A DNA stretch of 64,000 nt from Caballeronia temeraria (GCF_001544795.2 NZ_FCOI02000006.1:124001-188000), one strand, 5' to 3'. Shown: positions 44,763 through 54,379, numbered from the stretch's first letter. A program made the numbers and translations. The notes: generated by a model from the sequence alone, not told the origin.

Positions 44763-45684
44763 TCTCTGTTGCTTTGCTGAAAGTGCTTCGGCGCTGAGAG
44801 ATCCGCAATCAGGTCGGGACCGTGGGGCTCCCACGCAAGAACTCGCCGGGCATGCCGGCCGCTTACCGTCTGGTCGAGCGCGAGCGCGTCAGCAAATGAA
44901 CCAAGTGATTGACGAGCCTCGTCGAGCGGCCAGAACTCAACGCGATCGGCCCTGATTGAGGCCCGAATCGCTTCGCCCATTTCAGCAACGGCAACGGCAT
45001 CTTCCGCGACCACGTCGAGGATCTGTCCTGCGACTTCATCATCCCCACTCGCTAGTCGCTCCGCTGCGCTTAGATATGCAACGGCGAGATCATCGACGTG
45101 CACGGCAGGCCAGTGGTTGCGACCATCGCCGACCATCTCACGCTGCCGTTTTGACGGGCCATTCCGGCAAGCATCCCGAAGACGCCGCCGCCGCCGTAGC
45201 CATGCACCATCGCCGGCCTGAGGATCACCGCGGCAATTGAGCGGCGTATTGCGAGCGTCAGCACGCGCTTTTCCACTGCAGGCCGCCGGGCTACGAGGGG
45301 TGTCGGATTCAGCGCCGATGCTTCGGTCGCGGTCTCGCCATTGGTATCACCGTAAACCCACGTGCCCGATGTGTACACAAACGCCGCGCCCGGACGCATA
45401 TGTGAAAGCACGGCCTCTACTCCGGCCTCGTCGACCGCACTGGCGACGCCGTCGTTAGTCGACGCGGCGTGTATTACCCCATCAGCGGCACCGGCAGTCG
45501 CAGCGAAAGACTGTGGCTCACGCAAGTCGCCACCATGCAGTTTCACGCCGAGACGTGCCAGCGCGCTCGCGCCCGCCGACCTGTCGTCGCGCACCAGCGC
45601 CGTCACCTCATGGCCGAGGCTGATTGCCTTGCGCGCGACCGCTTGCCCGATGTAGCCCGTGCCACCTGTCATGAACAGTTCCAT
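44759..45684 (-). pseudogene. NAD-dependent epimerase/dehydratase, one frameshift
   Basis: N-terminal NAD motif MTGGTGYIGQAVARKAISLG, then YTSGTWVYGD and LRPAMVHGYGGGG. Near 45140 (after ARQNGSVR) a single base seems lost. The rest, MVGDGRNHWPAVHVDDLAV through to GRHARRVLAWEPHGPDL, is in the next frame to the stop at 44759. One base restores a roughly 308-residue extended SDR. The substrate is unknown. It starts the operon controlled by the divergent TetR gene. Confidence 0.8.
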
Positions 45685-45726
45685 AGCGTTTTCCTCGAAG
45701 AGTGTCTGGGAAGCTAAGTCATACGT

Positions 45727-45746
45727 ACGAGACTCATTAGTCTCGT
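45727..45746. promoter_or_regulatory. TetR operator 1
   Basis: Perfect inverted repeat: arms ACGAGACT and AGTCTCGT around a 4-bp spacer, in the region between the epimerase and tetR. Confidence 0.68.
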
Positions 45747-45760
45747 TCCGGTGAATCTAA

Positions 45761-45780
45761 ACGAGACTGGTCAGTCTTGT
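45761..45780. promoter_or_regulatory. TetR operator 2
   Basis: Arms ACGAGACT and AGTCTTGT (one mismatch) with the same 4-bp spacer. It is 34 bp from operator 1, so two dimers could sit on nearly the same face of the helix. Confidence 0.65.
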
Positions 45781-45811
45781 CAACTGCTCAGCGACCTGTT
45801 ATTTTTCGGGG

Positions 45812-46417
45812 ATGAACTCGTCCACTCTCCCAGAATTGAACTCGCTGCAACGCCGTAAGCGGGCCGCCATCCTCGACGGCGCGAGAAGCGTGTTTCTGCG
45901 CCAGGGTTTCGGCCTGGCAACAATGGACGACGTCGCCGCGGTTGCGGGTGTCGGCAAACAAACGGTCTATCGCCACTTCAAGTCGAAGGAGGCGCTCTTC
46001 GTCGGTCTGGTGGGCTCGATGTGCGCTCAGGTGGGTGGATCACTTGTCAGCGCTCAGCACGAGCAATCCGCTGGCTCGCCCGACGTCGAGTTGCGCGACT
46101 TGGGATGGGCGTTGGCACAAATCCTTATCGAGCCGGATTATCTGCGGCTTTACCGCGCCATCGTTGCGGAGGCCGAGCGGCTTCCGGAACTCGGCGAGGT
46201 CTTTTACGAAAACGGGGCAAAGGTTGTGCGCGCCTTTGCGGCGAAAATTCTGCGAAAGCGATTTGATGAATCGACTGCTGCATTGCGAGCAGCGACTTTC
46301 GTTCAGTTGGTGCTAGGCGACGCGTATTTGGAACTGTCGATTGGCTACACGGTGCCCGATGTTGAAGCGCGCTTTGCACTGCAGATTGACGAGGCGGTGG
46401 CGGCTGCACTTCGTTAG
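45812..46417 (+). CDS. TetR/AcrR family regulator
   Basis: 201 residues. HTH at about 18-62 (AILDGARSVFLRQGFGLATM, AAVAGVGKQTVYRHFKSKEA) and an all-helical C-terminal domain (about 80-200) of the type that binds small hydrophobic ligands. It is divergent from the epimerase-doxX operon; the two operators in the gap fit repression of both. The ATG at 45812 has a poor Shine-Dalgarno sequence (CGGG immediately before). Confidence 0.87.
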   Translation: MNSSTLPELNSLQRRKRAAILDGARSVFLRQGFGLATMDDVAAVAGVGKQTVYRHFKSKEALFVGLVGSMCAQVGGSLVSAQHEQSAGSPDVELRDLGWALAQILIEPDYLRLYRAIVAEAERLPELGEVFYENGAKVVRAFAAKILRKRFDESTAALRAATFVQLVLGDAYLELSIGYTVPDVEARFALQIDEAVAAALR

Positions 46418-47486
46418 GGGCACCGCACAAGGTGTCCAAGCCACTGCATAAGGGCATTTTTCTCCCGAAGTTCGATCATGTTGGAACTCCCTTTGCTCAC
46501 GCGTCGCTGCGGCTCTTGCTGCCAATAGCGACGGTTCGGTGGGACAATCTGGCTCCGCTTGCCTCCCATTAACGCATTTCAATTAGTATCCCGAATTGCA
46601 TCTCCGCATGCAATGCTCGGTTCCCGCGGCAGCGGTGCGCAGCGCGCTTCGATGAGGCGGACGGCGACGGCAAGCGAATCTCGAGAGGCGGATCGTGGCG
46701 CTTGCCGAAACGGCCGACGCCAACCTCCGAGGCGGCCCGACCGAAAGGCTCACGAATTGCGACCGAGTTCTTGTGTCGCTCTTTCCGTCCCGCGCGGTCA
46801 ACTCCTTACTTTACGCATCGAGCGAACTTCAAGAAGATCTTCGATGGCGGGCAACGATTCCGTTGTCGCGATGGCTTCCTGCGGACTGCTGCAGCCGCAA
46901 GCCGGAGTGCGACTCGTCCTGGTTTCGCTTGAAAGCATTTGTCCCACGATTCTATGGACGGACCTTGTCGCCGCAAACATCTTCGCAGTTGCGGCAATTT
47001 AGGGCTGCACTATGCGTCCACCGGTGGCCTAACGACGACCGGCCGCGGCTAGTCGAATGCATAAATCGCCTCCGAAACGCAACTGCCTGCGGAAAAGTTA
47101 TCCACAGATTCAGTGGACAAGCGTGTAGATAACGCCTGTGCTCGAAGCCTACCCCATTGAGACTTAACGATAATTTCAAGTCGCTGGCATTCGCGCCGTC
47201 CTCGTCGCACGGAGCACCGTGGCTCGCCTTGTCTACCCTGAGCGAATCCAGTCTGAGACGCTCTGCAAAAGCGCCTCGGTGCAACCTTCGAACGCGTGTC
47301 CGCAAAAGTCGCCGCATCGATTCAAGTTGCGCTCGATGTTGATTCTGGCGTGTCGTGGCGATCCGTGTCGACAACTCTGTGGCCTTGCCGATACACCCCG
47401 CCTCGGCTGAAGGTCCTTGCGGAAGCAAGCGTCCCGTCTATATTGAGACGGGTAGGCAGCCACGAGATTATTCGGTGGAGGACGCG
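46418..47486. other. 1.07-kb gene-free region with a DnaA-box-like motif
   Basis: No frame is convincing on either strand. The single notable element is the motif at 47098-47133. Confidence 0.5.
47098..47133. repeat. DnaA-box-like inverted motif, copy 2
   Basis: Starts TTATCCACAGATTC, identical over 14 bases to the copy at 978. It ends in TGTAGATAAC, a degenerate inverse of the same box. Orientation is the same as copy 1. Confidence 0.4.
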
Positions 47487-48194
47487 GTGAAATCATTTTT
47501 GTCACTCCCGGAAGGAATCGTCAGGGCGGCTGCCAAGGTATTGGGTGCCGTAGGCGTCGCACTGATAGGGCTGGCAGCGTCGGGTGACTTGCTGGCGCAA
47601 ACAGGCGGCGCCTGCATTCCCGTGAGCGAACGAACGACTGAATTCGGATGCTTCGTGCATGCGGAACAGCATCTGCAAAAGCTTGCAGCCGGTCCGATCT
47701 ATTGGCATATCGATCGATTTCCGGACCGCTCATCGGCGGAAGCGGCCAAGAGCATGAATGGAACAGTCGTCGAGATTCTCGGACAAATCTGGCTCTTTAC
47801 GATCGCGGGCAAGTCCTGGCCGAGATCGACCGGAGAACGCATTGCCGATGTCGGCCCTTTGACGCTTCCCCAGGCAAGTTCCTTGATGGCCACCTACATG
47901 GAGGGAAACTTCAAACCCGGCATGCAATCAACGATCCATCGACATCCCGGTACCGAAGCGTGGTTTGTTCTTAGCGGCGCACAGTGTCTCGAGACGCCGC
48001 ACGGCGAACAGATCGGCAGGCCGGGCGCGCCACCGGTAATCGTTCCTCCGGGAGAACCGATGCTTCTCACCGGAATAGGCGAGAAGCAAGCACACTGGCT
48101 AGTGCTCATCCTAATGGACGCGACGATGCCTCGCGGATCGCCTGCAGACGACTGGACGCCGAAGCACACATGTGAACGCATCACTGCCCAATGA
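47487..48194 (+). CDS. Secreted cupin-domain protein
   Basis: 235 residues. Signal peptide with hydrophobic core VLGAVGVALIGLAASG ending near LLAQ (about residue 38). The mature part carries a cupin near residues 145-220: GNFKPGMQSTIHRHPGTEAW supplies His/His/Glu ligands, and GIGEKQAHWLVLIL closes the barrel. Enzymatic role unknown. The GTG at 47487 is chosen because GGAGG lies six bases upstream and the signal peptide starts there; the frame further upstream is not protein-like. Confidence 0.8.
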   Translation: MKSFLSLPEGIVRAAAKVLGAVGVALIGLAASGDLLAQTGGACIPVSERTTEFGCFVHAEQHLQKLAAGPIYWHIDRFPDRSSAEAAKSMNGTVVEILGQIWLFTIAGKSWPRSTGERIADVGPLTLPQASSLMATYMEGNFKPGMQSTIHRHPGTEAWFVLSGAQCLETPHGEQIGRPGAPPVIVPPGEPMLLTGIGEKQAHWLVLILMDATMPRGSPADDWTPKHTCERITAQ

Positions 48195-48334
48195 CAGGAC
48201 GGAACGCAAGCGACACAGGTCACTTCAAGGACAGCAGATGTTCCTCCCCATGAGCATAAGCGTCAGCCGGACCGACGACGCAGATCGGCTTGTACGGTGC
48301 TTTGGCTTCGCGCGTGCCATCGATCGTGCAGGGT

Positions 48335-48846
48335 TCACTTCAGCCGATGCAGGATTACTTCAGCCGTGCCGCCGCCCGAGGCCGGCGTCGTCCACGTGAG
48401 TTGTTCCGCGTTCACAATAAATGGCCGCTTCTGCTCGACACCGTTCCAGTTGGGAAATGAACTGGCGGTGACATGGAACGTGATTGTATTGTCAGTCTCG
48501 TTCACTGTATAGGTGCCGAAGTGAGCGATCATGCCTTGCACAACGATTCTATTTTCTTCCGCCGTGCCCCCCAGTCGATTAGCCACCCTGAACTTTGGAA
48601 TATCGGCGCGAGAGGTCATCAGGATGTAGTGACCGGCCCCGTCGAAGACAGCGAGGCCCTGCGGGCTAGTTCCGTACATGGGTTGCCGGGAACCGTCGGG
48701 GCGCACTGTATCGACCGATACGTACGCCCACGTTCCGACGACCTGCTCCTTCAGCGTATCCGGTTGGACGGCACGTGCGAGCATGAAATCAGCGTGCCCG
48801 ACAACAAGAGAATAGTAGAACTTCTAAAAAGGATCGCCTGTTTCAT
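48335..48846 (-). pseudogene. Lipocalin-like domain protein with out-of-frame lipoprotein leader
   Basis: An open frame from 48784 to 48335 encodes a lipocalin-like domain (DTLKEQVVGTWAYVSVDTV, GHYILMTSRADIPKF, FGTYTVNETDNTITFHV). Just upstream, an ATG at 48846 with GGAGAAG before it begins KQAILFRSS followed by TILLLSGTLISC, a good lipoprotein signal with a lipobox Cys, but in a different frame. One or two bases near 48785 would join them. If the frameshift is real, the domain would be made without export, or not at all. Confidence 0.6.
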
Positions 48847-49147
48847 CGCGCTTCTCCACTAAGGATACTGAGGCACAGTCCCCAGCATGGAATTATCTGA
48901 ATTATCGACTTGGCGAGCAAGTGTGGACTGTCACGTTGCAATCTACGCCGGAGCAAAAACTCATCTTCCTGGAATTGGGTCAGCGCTGCGATCGGCCCAG
49001 CCATTCGCAACGTTAGATGTTAGGGGAGCCGACACTGTCGTCGACCGGGCGGACTCCACGCGGTCGTCACGCGCATTCGTTTATAGTTGCATCGATGCTG
49101 AAATCTTCCCGAAGCATCAGAGGCGCTCATTCGTGGAGAGGCGTTCC

Positions 49148-49654
49148 ATGCACAAGAGAATAGTCGCTGTTGCGTTCACATTGATCATGCTGTGCCTGTC
49201 CACGCTTGCCCGGGCCGACGCAAATCCGTTACTCGGAACATGGCGCCTGAAATCGTTTGTGCGAGAGGTCACCGCCACAGGCGAGCGGTACAACCAACTC
49301 GGTGATCATCCCGACGGCTACCTCACCTACTCGTCGGATGGCCGGATGATCGCGTTCTTTGTGTCGGGCAATCAGCCACGACCGCGCAATGAGCCCTCCG
49401 ACGAAGAGCGAGTCACACTCCATAAATCGATGCTCGCTTACGGCGGGACGTATAGCGTGTTGCCCGACAGGGTCGTGCATCACATCGACATCGAATGGGA
49501 CGGCAGGCGCATCGGAACCGATCAAGTGCGGTTTTACGCCATCGATGGCGACACGCTTTCGATTAAGACGGAACCAAACAAGAGCCCGGTGGACGGACGA
49601 GAGGGCGTAGGCATCTTGACGTTCGAAAGGGTGAAAGGTTCGCAGCCGCAATAA
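49148..49654 (+). CDS. Secreted lipocalin-like protein
   Basis: 168 residues. Signal peptide MHKRIVAVAFTLIMLCLSTL, cleaved near ARADA. The mature domain (NPLLGTWRLKSFVREV, YLTYSSDGRMIAFFVSGNQ, MLAYGGTYSVLPDRVVHHID) is the lipocalin-like type also seen at 48335-48846. The ATG at 49148 has GAGAGG seven bases upstream. The open frame continues upstream to 48887 without a start signal. Function unknown. Confidence 0.8.
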   Translation: MHKRIVAVAFTLIMLCLSTLARADANPLLGTWRLKSFVREVTATGERYNQLGDHPDGYLTYSSDGRMIAFFVSGNQPRPRNEPSDEERVTLHKSMLAYGGTYSVLPDRVVHHIDIEWDGRRIGTDQVRFYAIDGDTLSIKTEPNKSPVDGREGVGILTFERVKGSQPQ

Positions 49655-49740
49655 GGACACTGAAGGCGGTGTGTTCAGCGCGCTCAGTACCCGCCTCCTT
49701 CCCCGTATACGGCGGTTGTCAACGTAGTTGTCGCGTCACT

Positions 49741-50792
49741 TCAAGCAACCTGCTTTAGTTCTCCTGGCTGCATGCGCTCCGGATTGAGCCAGACTTCATC
49801 CTTCAATTCCCAATTGCGCGTCGATCGGGACCAACGCCGTGGATTGCGCTGCCTGGCCTCTGCGTAAACGGCTTCACGTTGCGCGAGCACTGTGGCGGCT
49901 ACGCCGTTGTGGCGCTGCGCCGGCGTGACGAATTTCAGGCCGCTGTGTTTGTGCTCATGGTTGTACCAACGCACGAACTGCTGCGTCCAGGCCCGCGCTT
50001 CATCAATGCTGCCGAACGGCCTGCGCGGGTAGTCGGGCCGGTACTTGCAGGTGCGGAACAACGATTCCGCGAACGGGTTGTCGTTACTCACACGCGGCCG
50101 GCTGAACGAGGCCATGACCCCCAGGTTCTCCAGGGTGGCGAGCATCGTCGCGCCCTTCATCGGGCTGCCGTTATCGGAGTGCAGCACCAGCCGACGTCCT
50201 GCCAGGCCCTCCGCCAGACTGGCGCGTCGCATCAGCAATGCAGCCAGTTCCGCCGACTCCGCATCATGCACTTCGTGACCGACTATCTTGCGGCTGAACA
50301 CGTCCAGCATCATGTACCAGTAGTAATACTGTCCCTTAACCGCCGCCGGCATCCAGGTGATGTCCCACGACCAGACCTGATTCGGACCGGTAGCACAATG
50401 ACTGGTCACGACCCGGGCTGAGGGCTTGCGCGCACGACCCCGGTGGTGCTGCTGCGAGGCGCTACGCAGCACACGGTAAAAGCTCGACTCCGACGCGAGG
50501 TACACGCCACGATCCGCCAGCCTTGGCACGATCTGGCTGGGCGGCAGGCTGGCGAATTCCGCACTATTGGCGACCTCAAGAATCTGTTGTCGTTCGGCCT
50601 CACTCAGTTTGTGGGGAGGCTGCGGCCGCACGGTCGTGGTGCGGCCATCCGCGCACACCGCGTCGCCGTCACGCACCCAGCGCTGGAATGTGCGCACGCT
50701 CACGCCCAGCTCGTTACAGGCCTTCTCCAGGCGGCAGCCCGCCTCTGTTGCCTCGCGAATCAACGATATACATAGCAGGCGATCCGAATTAG
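49741..50792 (-). CDS. IS3-family transposase OrfB, 5' end severed
   Basis: DDE integrase-core transposase. Catalytic acids: Asp in VWSWDITWMP, Asp in VLHSDNGSPMKG, Glu in NPFAESLFRTCKY. A helix-turn-helix-like start (RLLCISLIREATEAG, then LGVSVRTFQRWVRDG) precedes the core. Its 5' end runs into the IR of the inserted element at 50793, so the normal start or OrfAB fusion site is lost; the open frame further upstream is the complement of the other transposase. Confidence 0.85.
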
Positions 50793-50872
50793 TAAGGACT
50801 TTCCCGATCTCGTGGCATAGCGATATGCCAGGATGATTGGTACTGGGCAACCCATCTGAGGAGAGGAATGTC

Positions 50873-51946
50873 ATGGACAAGATGACTCGCATCGGCGTGG
50901 ATCTGGCGAAGAACGTCATCCAGGTACACGGCGTGGACAGCATGGAACACGTGGTGGTCAGGAAAGCCCTCTCACGGCAGAAGTTTCTCGAATGGTTTGC
51001 CAACCTCGCGCCGTGCCTGGTCGCAATGGAAGCGTGCAGCGCAGCTCACTACTGGGCGCGCAAGCTGCGCGCGCTCGGCCACGAGGTTCGCCTGATCGCG
51101 CCGCAGTTCGCCGCGCCCTACCGCAAGGGCGGCAAGCATGTGAAGAACGACAGGCTGGATGCCGAGGCCATCTGCGAGGCCGCCGGTCGGCCGCATATGC
51201 GCTTTGTGCCCATCAAAACGGCAGACCAGCAAAACGTGCTGCTGGTGCACCGGATGCGGGACGGTTTCGTTGAGGAGCGTACCGCGCTCGTCAACCGGCT
51301 GCGCGGTGAGCTGGTCGAATTCGGCGTGTTCCTGCCGCAAGGCATCGACGCATTTCGTGCCCACTTCGTCGACGCACTGGAGGACGGGGCTACTGAACTG
51401 AACGGTGTCGCGCGCACTGCGCTGCTGCGAGGCTGGGACCATCTGCAGGCCCTCGACCAGCAAATCACCCGGTGCGACGCGCAGGTCGCCACGCACGTAA
51501 AGCACGACAGCGACGCGCAGCGCGTCATGGCGGTCATCGGCATCGGGCCGCTCACCGCATCGGCCGCGGTGGCGACCGTCGGCGACGCTCACCTGTTCAA
51601 GAATGGCCGCCAATTTGCTGCCTGGATCGGCACGGTACCCAAACAGAAGAGCAGCGGCGGCAAGACCCGGCTGGGCCGCATCACGAAACAGGGCAACACG
51701 TATCTGCGCACGCTGCTGTTCCAGGGCGCGCGCTCGGCCGTAACGAGCGCCCATCGACGAACCGACCGGCTGTCGCGCTGGATCGTTCAGCTCCAGGCAC
51801 GCGTGGGCTGGTATCGAACGCTGGTGGCCGTCGCCAACAAGCACGCGCGCATCCTGTGGGCGATTCTCGCCAAGGGCGAGCGGTTCGATCCGTCGTATGT
51901 GCCGACCCGCCCGCCCCCTGCTGGTCGCGAGGCCGCAACCGCATGA
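50873..51946 (+). CDS. IS110-family DEDD transposase
   Basis: 357 residues. RuvC-like domain with Asp in RIGVDLAKNVIQVHG, Glu in LVAMEACSAAHYW and Asp in KNDRLDAEAICEA. The C-terminal transposase_20 domain has MAVIGIGPLTASA, RQFAAWIGTVPKQKSSGGKT (catalytic Ser in SSGGK) and GNTYLRTLLFQGARS. Both catalytic modules are intact. The ATG at 50873 has GGAGAGG seven bases upstream. Confidence 0.9.
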   Translation: MDKMTRIGVDLAKNVIQVHGVDSMEHVVVRKALSRQKFLEWFANLAPCLVAMEACSAAHYWARKLRALGHEVRLIAPQFAAPYRKGGKHVKNDRLDAEAICEAAGRPHMRFVPIKTADQQNVLLVHRMRDGFVEERTALVNRLRGELVEFGVFLPQGIDAFRAHFVDALEDGATELNGVARTALLRGWDHLQALDQQITRCDAQVATHVKHDSDAQRVMAVIGIGPLTASAAVATVGDAHLFKNGRQFAAWIGTVPKQKSSGGKTRLGRITKQGNTYLRTLLFQGARSAVTSAHRRTDRLSRWIVQLQARVGWYRTLVAVANKHARILWAILAKGERFDPSYVPTRPPPAGREAATA

Positions 51947-52267
51947 TCGAATTGAGGCAGCATAGCGCCCCGCAACCCCAAAGTCGGAAACTCTGCATGC
52001 AAGGACTCAACAGGCATGGATAGCGACAGGTCAGACCGGCAGCAGGCGAACTCGACAACGTCCCAGGCGCTACACATCGTGTATTCGCCGTGATCCGGAT
52101 GGAGTCCTGCTGCGCGGTTACTATCCGGGCCCGGGCACAGCAACCATCGTGTCCAACAAGGCCGCTTATAGGTGCGCAGTCTGTCTCGCCGCTCAATGCT
52201 GAATGTGTCCCCCAGATCACATGGGAGGTCAATCGAATGAATGAATGAACCCCGAGCTTGAAAAAAA
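51947..52267 (+). ncRNA. Candidate bridge/seek RNA region of the IS1111-like element
   Basis: A 320-nt stretch between the transposase stop and the right inverted repeat with no plausible gene. IS110-family elements encode a structured guide RNA in a non-coding end; in IS1111-type members it lies downstream of the transposase. The segment GATCCGGATG near 52098 resembles the left target flank GATCCGAATT (50781-50790), as a guide loop might, but a match this short can be chance. Called from position and family knowledge only. Confidence 0.35.
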
Positions 52268-52291
52268 GGAAAGTCCTTATAGGGACGTTGA

Positions 52292-52789
52292 TCAATCGTC
52301 CTCTTTGTCTCCCCAGATCGCCTGGGCTTTTTTTCTCAGAATCAGCAACGCAGCCGCTTCCGCCAGCGCCTTCTCCTTGCGCTGCAATTCCTTCTCGAGC
52401 TGCTGGATGCGCTTCTTGTCGTCTTTCGACTGATGGCGCTGCTCGCGCGCCTGCTCGGCAGCATTCGCGTTGGCCGTCTGGCAAGCGGCTCGCCACGCCG
52501 CTATCTGTTCGGGATAAAGACCTTTGCGGCGGCAATACTCGGCCAGCTCCGCTGCATTGAGCGGCGCGGTTTCCAGCACTACCGCAAACTTGTGTTCCGA
52601 AGACCATCCTTCGGGATTCTTCCCATCGCCCGGCACTGCGACTCCTTGTCCTTTGGCCTGTCGGCGCCACGTGTACAACGTCTGTTCTGTAATCCCCGTT
52701 TCTCTGGCCAGCGCCGAAACCAGCGCATTCTCTGGCGGCATCATGCGGCGCACCAGCGCTTCTTTTCTTTCTGCTGAGTAGGGCTTCAT
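52292..52789 (-). CDS. IS3-family OrfA (helix-turn-helix, leucine zipper)
   Basis: 165 residues. HTH near residues 20-45 (LARETGITEQTLYTWRRQ) and a coiled coil near 115-155 (KRIQQLEKELQRKEKALAEA) ending LRKKAQAIWGDKEDD, the usual OrfA tail just before the frameshift to OrfB. The shifted frame at its end reads GRLINVPIRT and then runs into the inserted element. Confidence 0.85.
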   Translation of the reverse strand: MKPYSAERKEALVRRMMPPENALVSALARETGITEQTLYTWRRQAKGQGVAVPGDGKNPEGWSSEHKFAVVLETAPLNAAELAEYCRRKGLYPEQIAAWRAACQTANANAAEQAREQRHQSKDDKKRIQQLEKELQRKEKALAEAAALLILRKKAQAIWGDKEDD

Positions 52790-52905
52790 TCATTCCGATT
52801 TTACCGCCCCCGGACCATGTCTATAAGAATCAGATAACACGACAACTATTCTGACGCCGGGGGGGAGCCCTCAACAACAAACCTTCAAGCTATCGGATTT
52901 TCAAC

Positions 52906-54379
52906 CTGTCTGAAGCCATCCCCTTATACGGAAGTGTCGTAGCCGTCGCGCAAGATCTGGATGGTGATCACGGCATCCATGACCCGCTGCATACCGATCC
53001 ACAGCGTCTTCGCGCCCGGTTCACCGTCGCTCTTACGCCCGAGGAATCCGCCTAGTGATGCGATCATCCGTATCATCTGGTTGAGCGTTGGAGTCTTTTT
53101 CGGGCGTGGCTTTTTTGAAAGTACATGAGCGCCATGTATCTCGTCAGCCGCAAAGAAGAGTGACGCTTCCAACTCCGGACACGTCCTGCCCAGACGCATG
53201 AGCCGTGCAATACGCCACGATACGACCATGTACAGCGCGAGTGCCTTCTCGACCCGCTCCATCTGCGAGAGTTGCAGCGCCTCAACCCGGCAGGCGTTCT
53301 TCAGGACATTGAAGTACATTTCGATCTCCCACCTCGCGCGGTACCAGTCAACGAGTTCGATGAGCGCATCCGCATCAGCGGCTTCGCGGTTGGTCACAAG
53401 ACGCCAGATGACGGGCTTTACGCCCGCTGGCGCATCCACCTCGCACGCCTCGACGCAGGTGAGCGTGACACCGGCCCGCCCGGGCAGCGTGATGCGCTGG
53501 CTACGCAGTTCCTGCTTCACTTCACGCGCCTTTTGGCCACTGCGCCCGGGCAACACGAAGCCGATATGGCCGAGCACGTTACTCGCGTGCACCTTGTCCC
53601 ACAGCTTTTCTTCGTCCTTCAGGGCACGATTGTGCTGGGAGCGGATCAGCCAGTCAGCCGGATTACCCAGTTCCTGCGCACGCTGCATGAGCGCGGCGAT
53701 ATCGCCTTCGCGGTCGGCCACGTACACCAGCCGTGTGTCAGGCAGGGCCTGTGCCTGTTCGGCCACGATCTCATAACTTTCAATCCACCGTGTACTTTCC
53801 CTGACACCACCACGCCTGCCGTTTGCATCGCGTGGCTCGCGCGCCCACATCCAGGAATTGATGACACCCAGTGGCTCCCGATCCGGTGTCACCGCATAGG
53901 TCGCGTGAAGGTACATGCCCACCTGCGCTTCATAACTGAGCGGGCCAGCCCCCTCGATATCCTGGCCGTTAAAGTTCAGCTCTGTCGTATCGGCAACGCA
54001 CAGCACCACCGGCAACTGCCCCATGCGCGCAGTGGTGCGATCCCAATGCGGCTGCACCATGTCGCGCCAGTCGATGCGCTCATTACCCAGAAAGCGATAG
54101 GCAGCCATCGTCTCGGCCCAGCCTTCGCACGCGCCCGGGATACTGGCCGTCGGCCGGCTGGCAAACCGTTTGACCAGCTCCTTCGCGCGCCGGTCTCGCC
54201 GCGGATCACCCAGATCCAGCGTTTCGAATTCCTCGTCCACCCATGCCCCCGCGTCGTCCTGGATCTTCATGCCGAAAATCCGAGAGTAAGCGCGAAATCC
54301 GCATTGTTAACAACCCCCCTCTGACTGCTTTGCTATTCCTCTCCTAACGTCAACTTGTGTATAACCATATGGTCTGAAG
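52906..54379 (-). mobile_element. IS4-family insertion sequence
   Basis: Bounded by imperfect inverted sequences: CTGTCTGAAGCCATCCCCTT from 52906 and, on the minus strand, CTTCAGACCATATGGTTATA from 54379; both continue to a TTATAC..AAGT block. Size about 1.47 kb, normal for the family. It abuts the left IS66 fragment. Confidence 0.6.
52924..54270 (-). CDS. IS4-family (Tn5/IS50-type) transposase
   Basis: 448 residues. Catalytic Asp in CVADTTELNF, Asp in VYVADREGDIAAL, and the YREK signature as YRARWEIEMYFNVLK (Tyr, Arg, Glu, Lys in the standard spacing). The N-terminal domain (DDAGAWVDEEFETLDLGDPR) is the Tn5 type. The frame is complete. The ATG at 54270 is the family start. Confidence 0.9.
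   Translation of the reverse strand: MKIQDDAGAWVDEEFETLDLGDPRRDRRAKELVKRFASRPTASIPGACEGWAETMAAYRFLGNERIDWRDMVQPHWDRTTARMGQLPVVLCVADTTELNFNGQDIEGAGPLSYEAQVGMYLHATYAVTPDREPLGVINSWMWAREPRDANGRRGGVRESTRWIESYEIVAEQAQALPDTRLVYVADREGDIAALMQRAQELGNPADWLIRSQHNRALKDEEKLWDKVHASNVLGHIGFVLPGRSGQKAREVKQELRSQRITLPGRAGVTLTCVEACEVDAPAGVKPVIWRLVTNREAADADALIELVDWYRARWEIEMYFNVLKNACRVEALQLSQMERVEKALALYMVVSWRIARLMRLGRTCPELEASLFFAADEIHGAHVLSKKPRPKKTPTLNQMIRMIASLGGFLGRKSDGEPGAKTLWIGMQRVMDAVITIQILRDGYDTSV

Larger units (their letters stand above)
50793..52279 (+). mobile_element. IS110-family (IS1111-like) element inside the IS3 element
   Basis: A 12-bp perfect inverted pair, TAAGGACTTTCC (50793-50804) and GGAAAGTCCTTA (52268-52279), brackets the DEDD transposase. 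Subterminal inverted repeats of about this length are typical of the IS1111 subgroup, whereas other IS110 members lack them. The real ends may extend a few bases beyond. It splits the IS3 element at the orfA/orfB junction. Confidence 0.7.
49717..52856 (-). mobile_element. IS3-family insertion sequence, interrupted by an IS110/IS1111-type element
   Basis: OrfB (49741-50792) and OrfA (52292-52789) lie in the same direction but are separated by about 1.5 kb of another element. Candidate ends read inward TGTCAACGTAGTTGTCGCGT (left, from 49717) and CGTCAGAATAGTTGTCGTGT (right, minus strand from 52856); they share TAGTTGTCG and surrounding bases. Exact ends and target duplication were not determined. 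Confidence 0.65.

Noticed and set aside
51681..52793. A 370-codon minus-strand frame spanning the IS3/IS110 boundary
   Set aside because: It joins out-of-frame OrfA sequence with the complement of the IS110 transposase.
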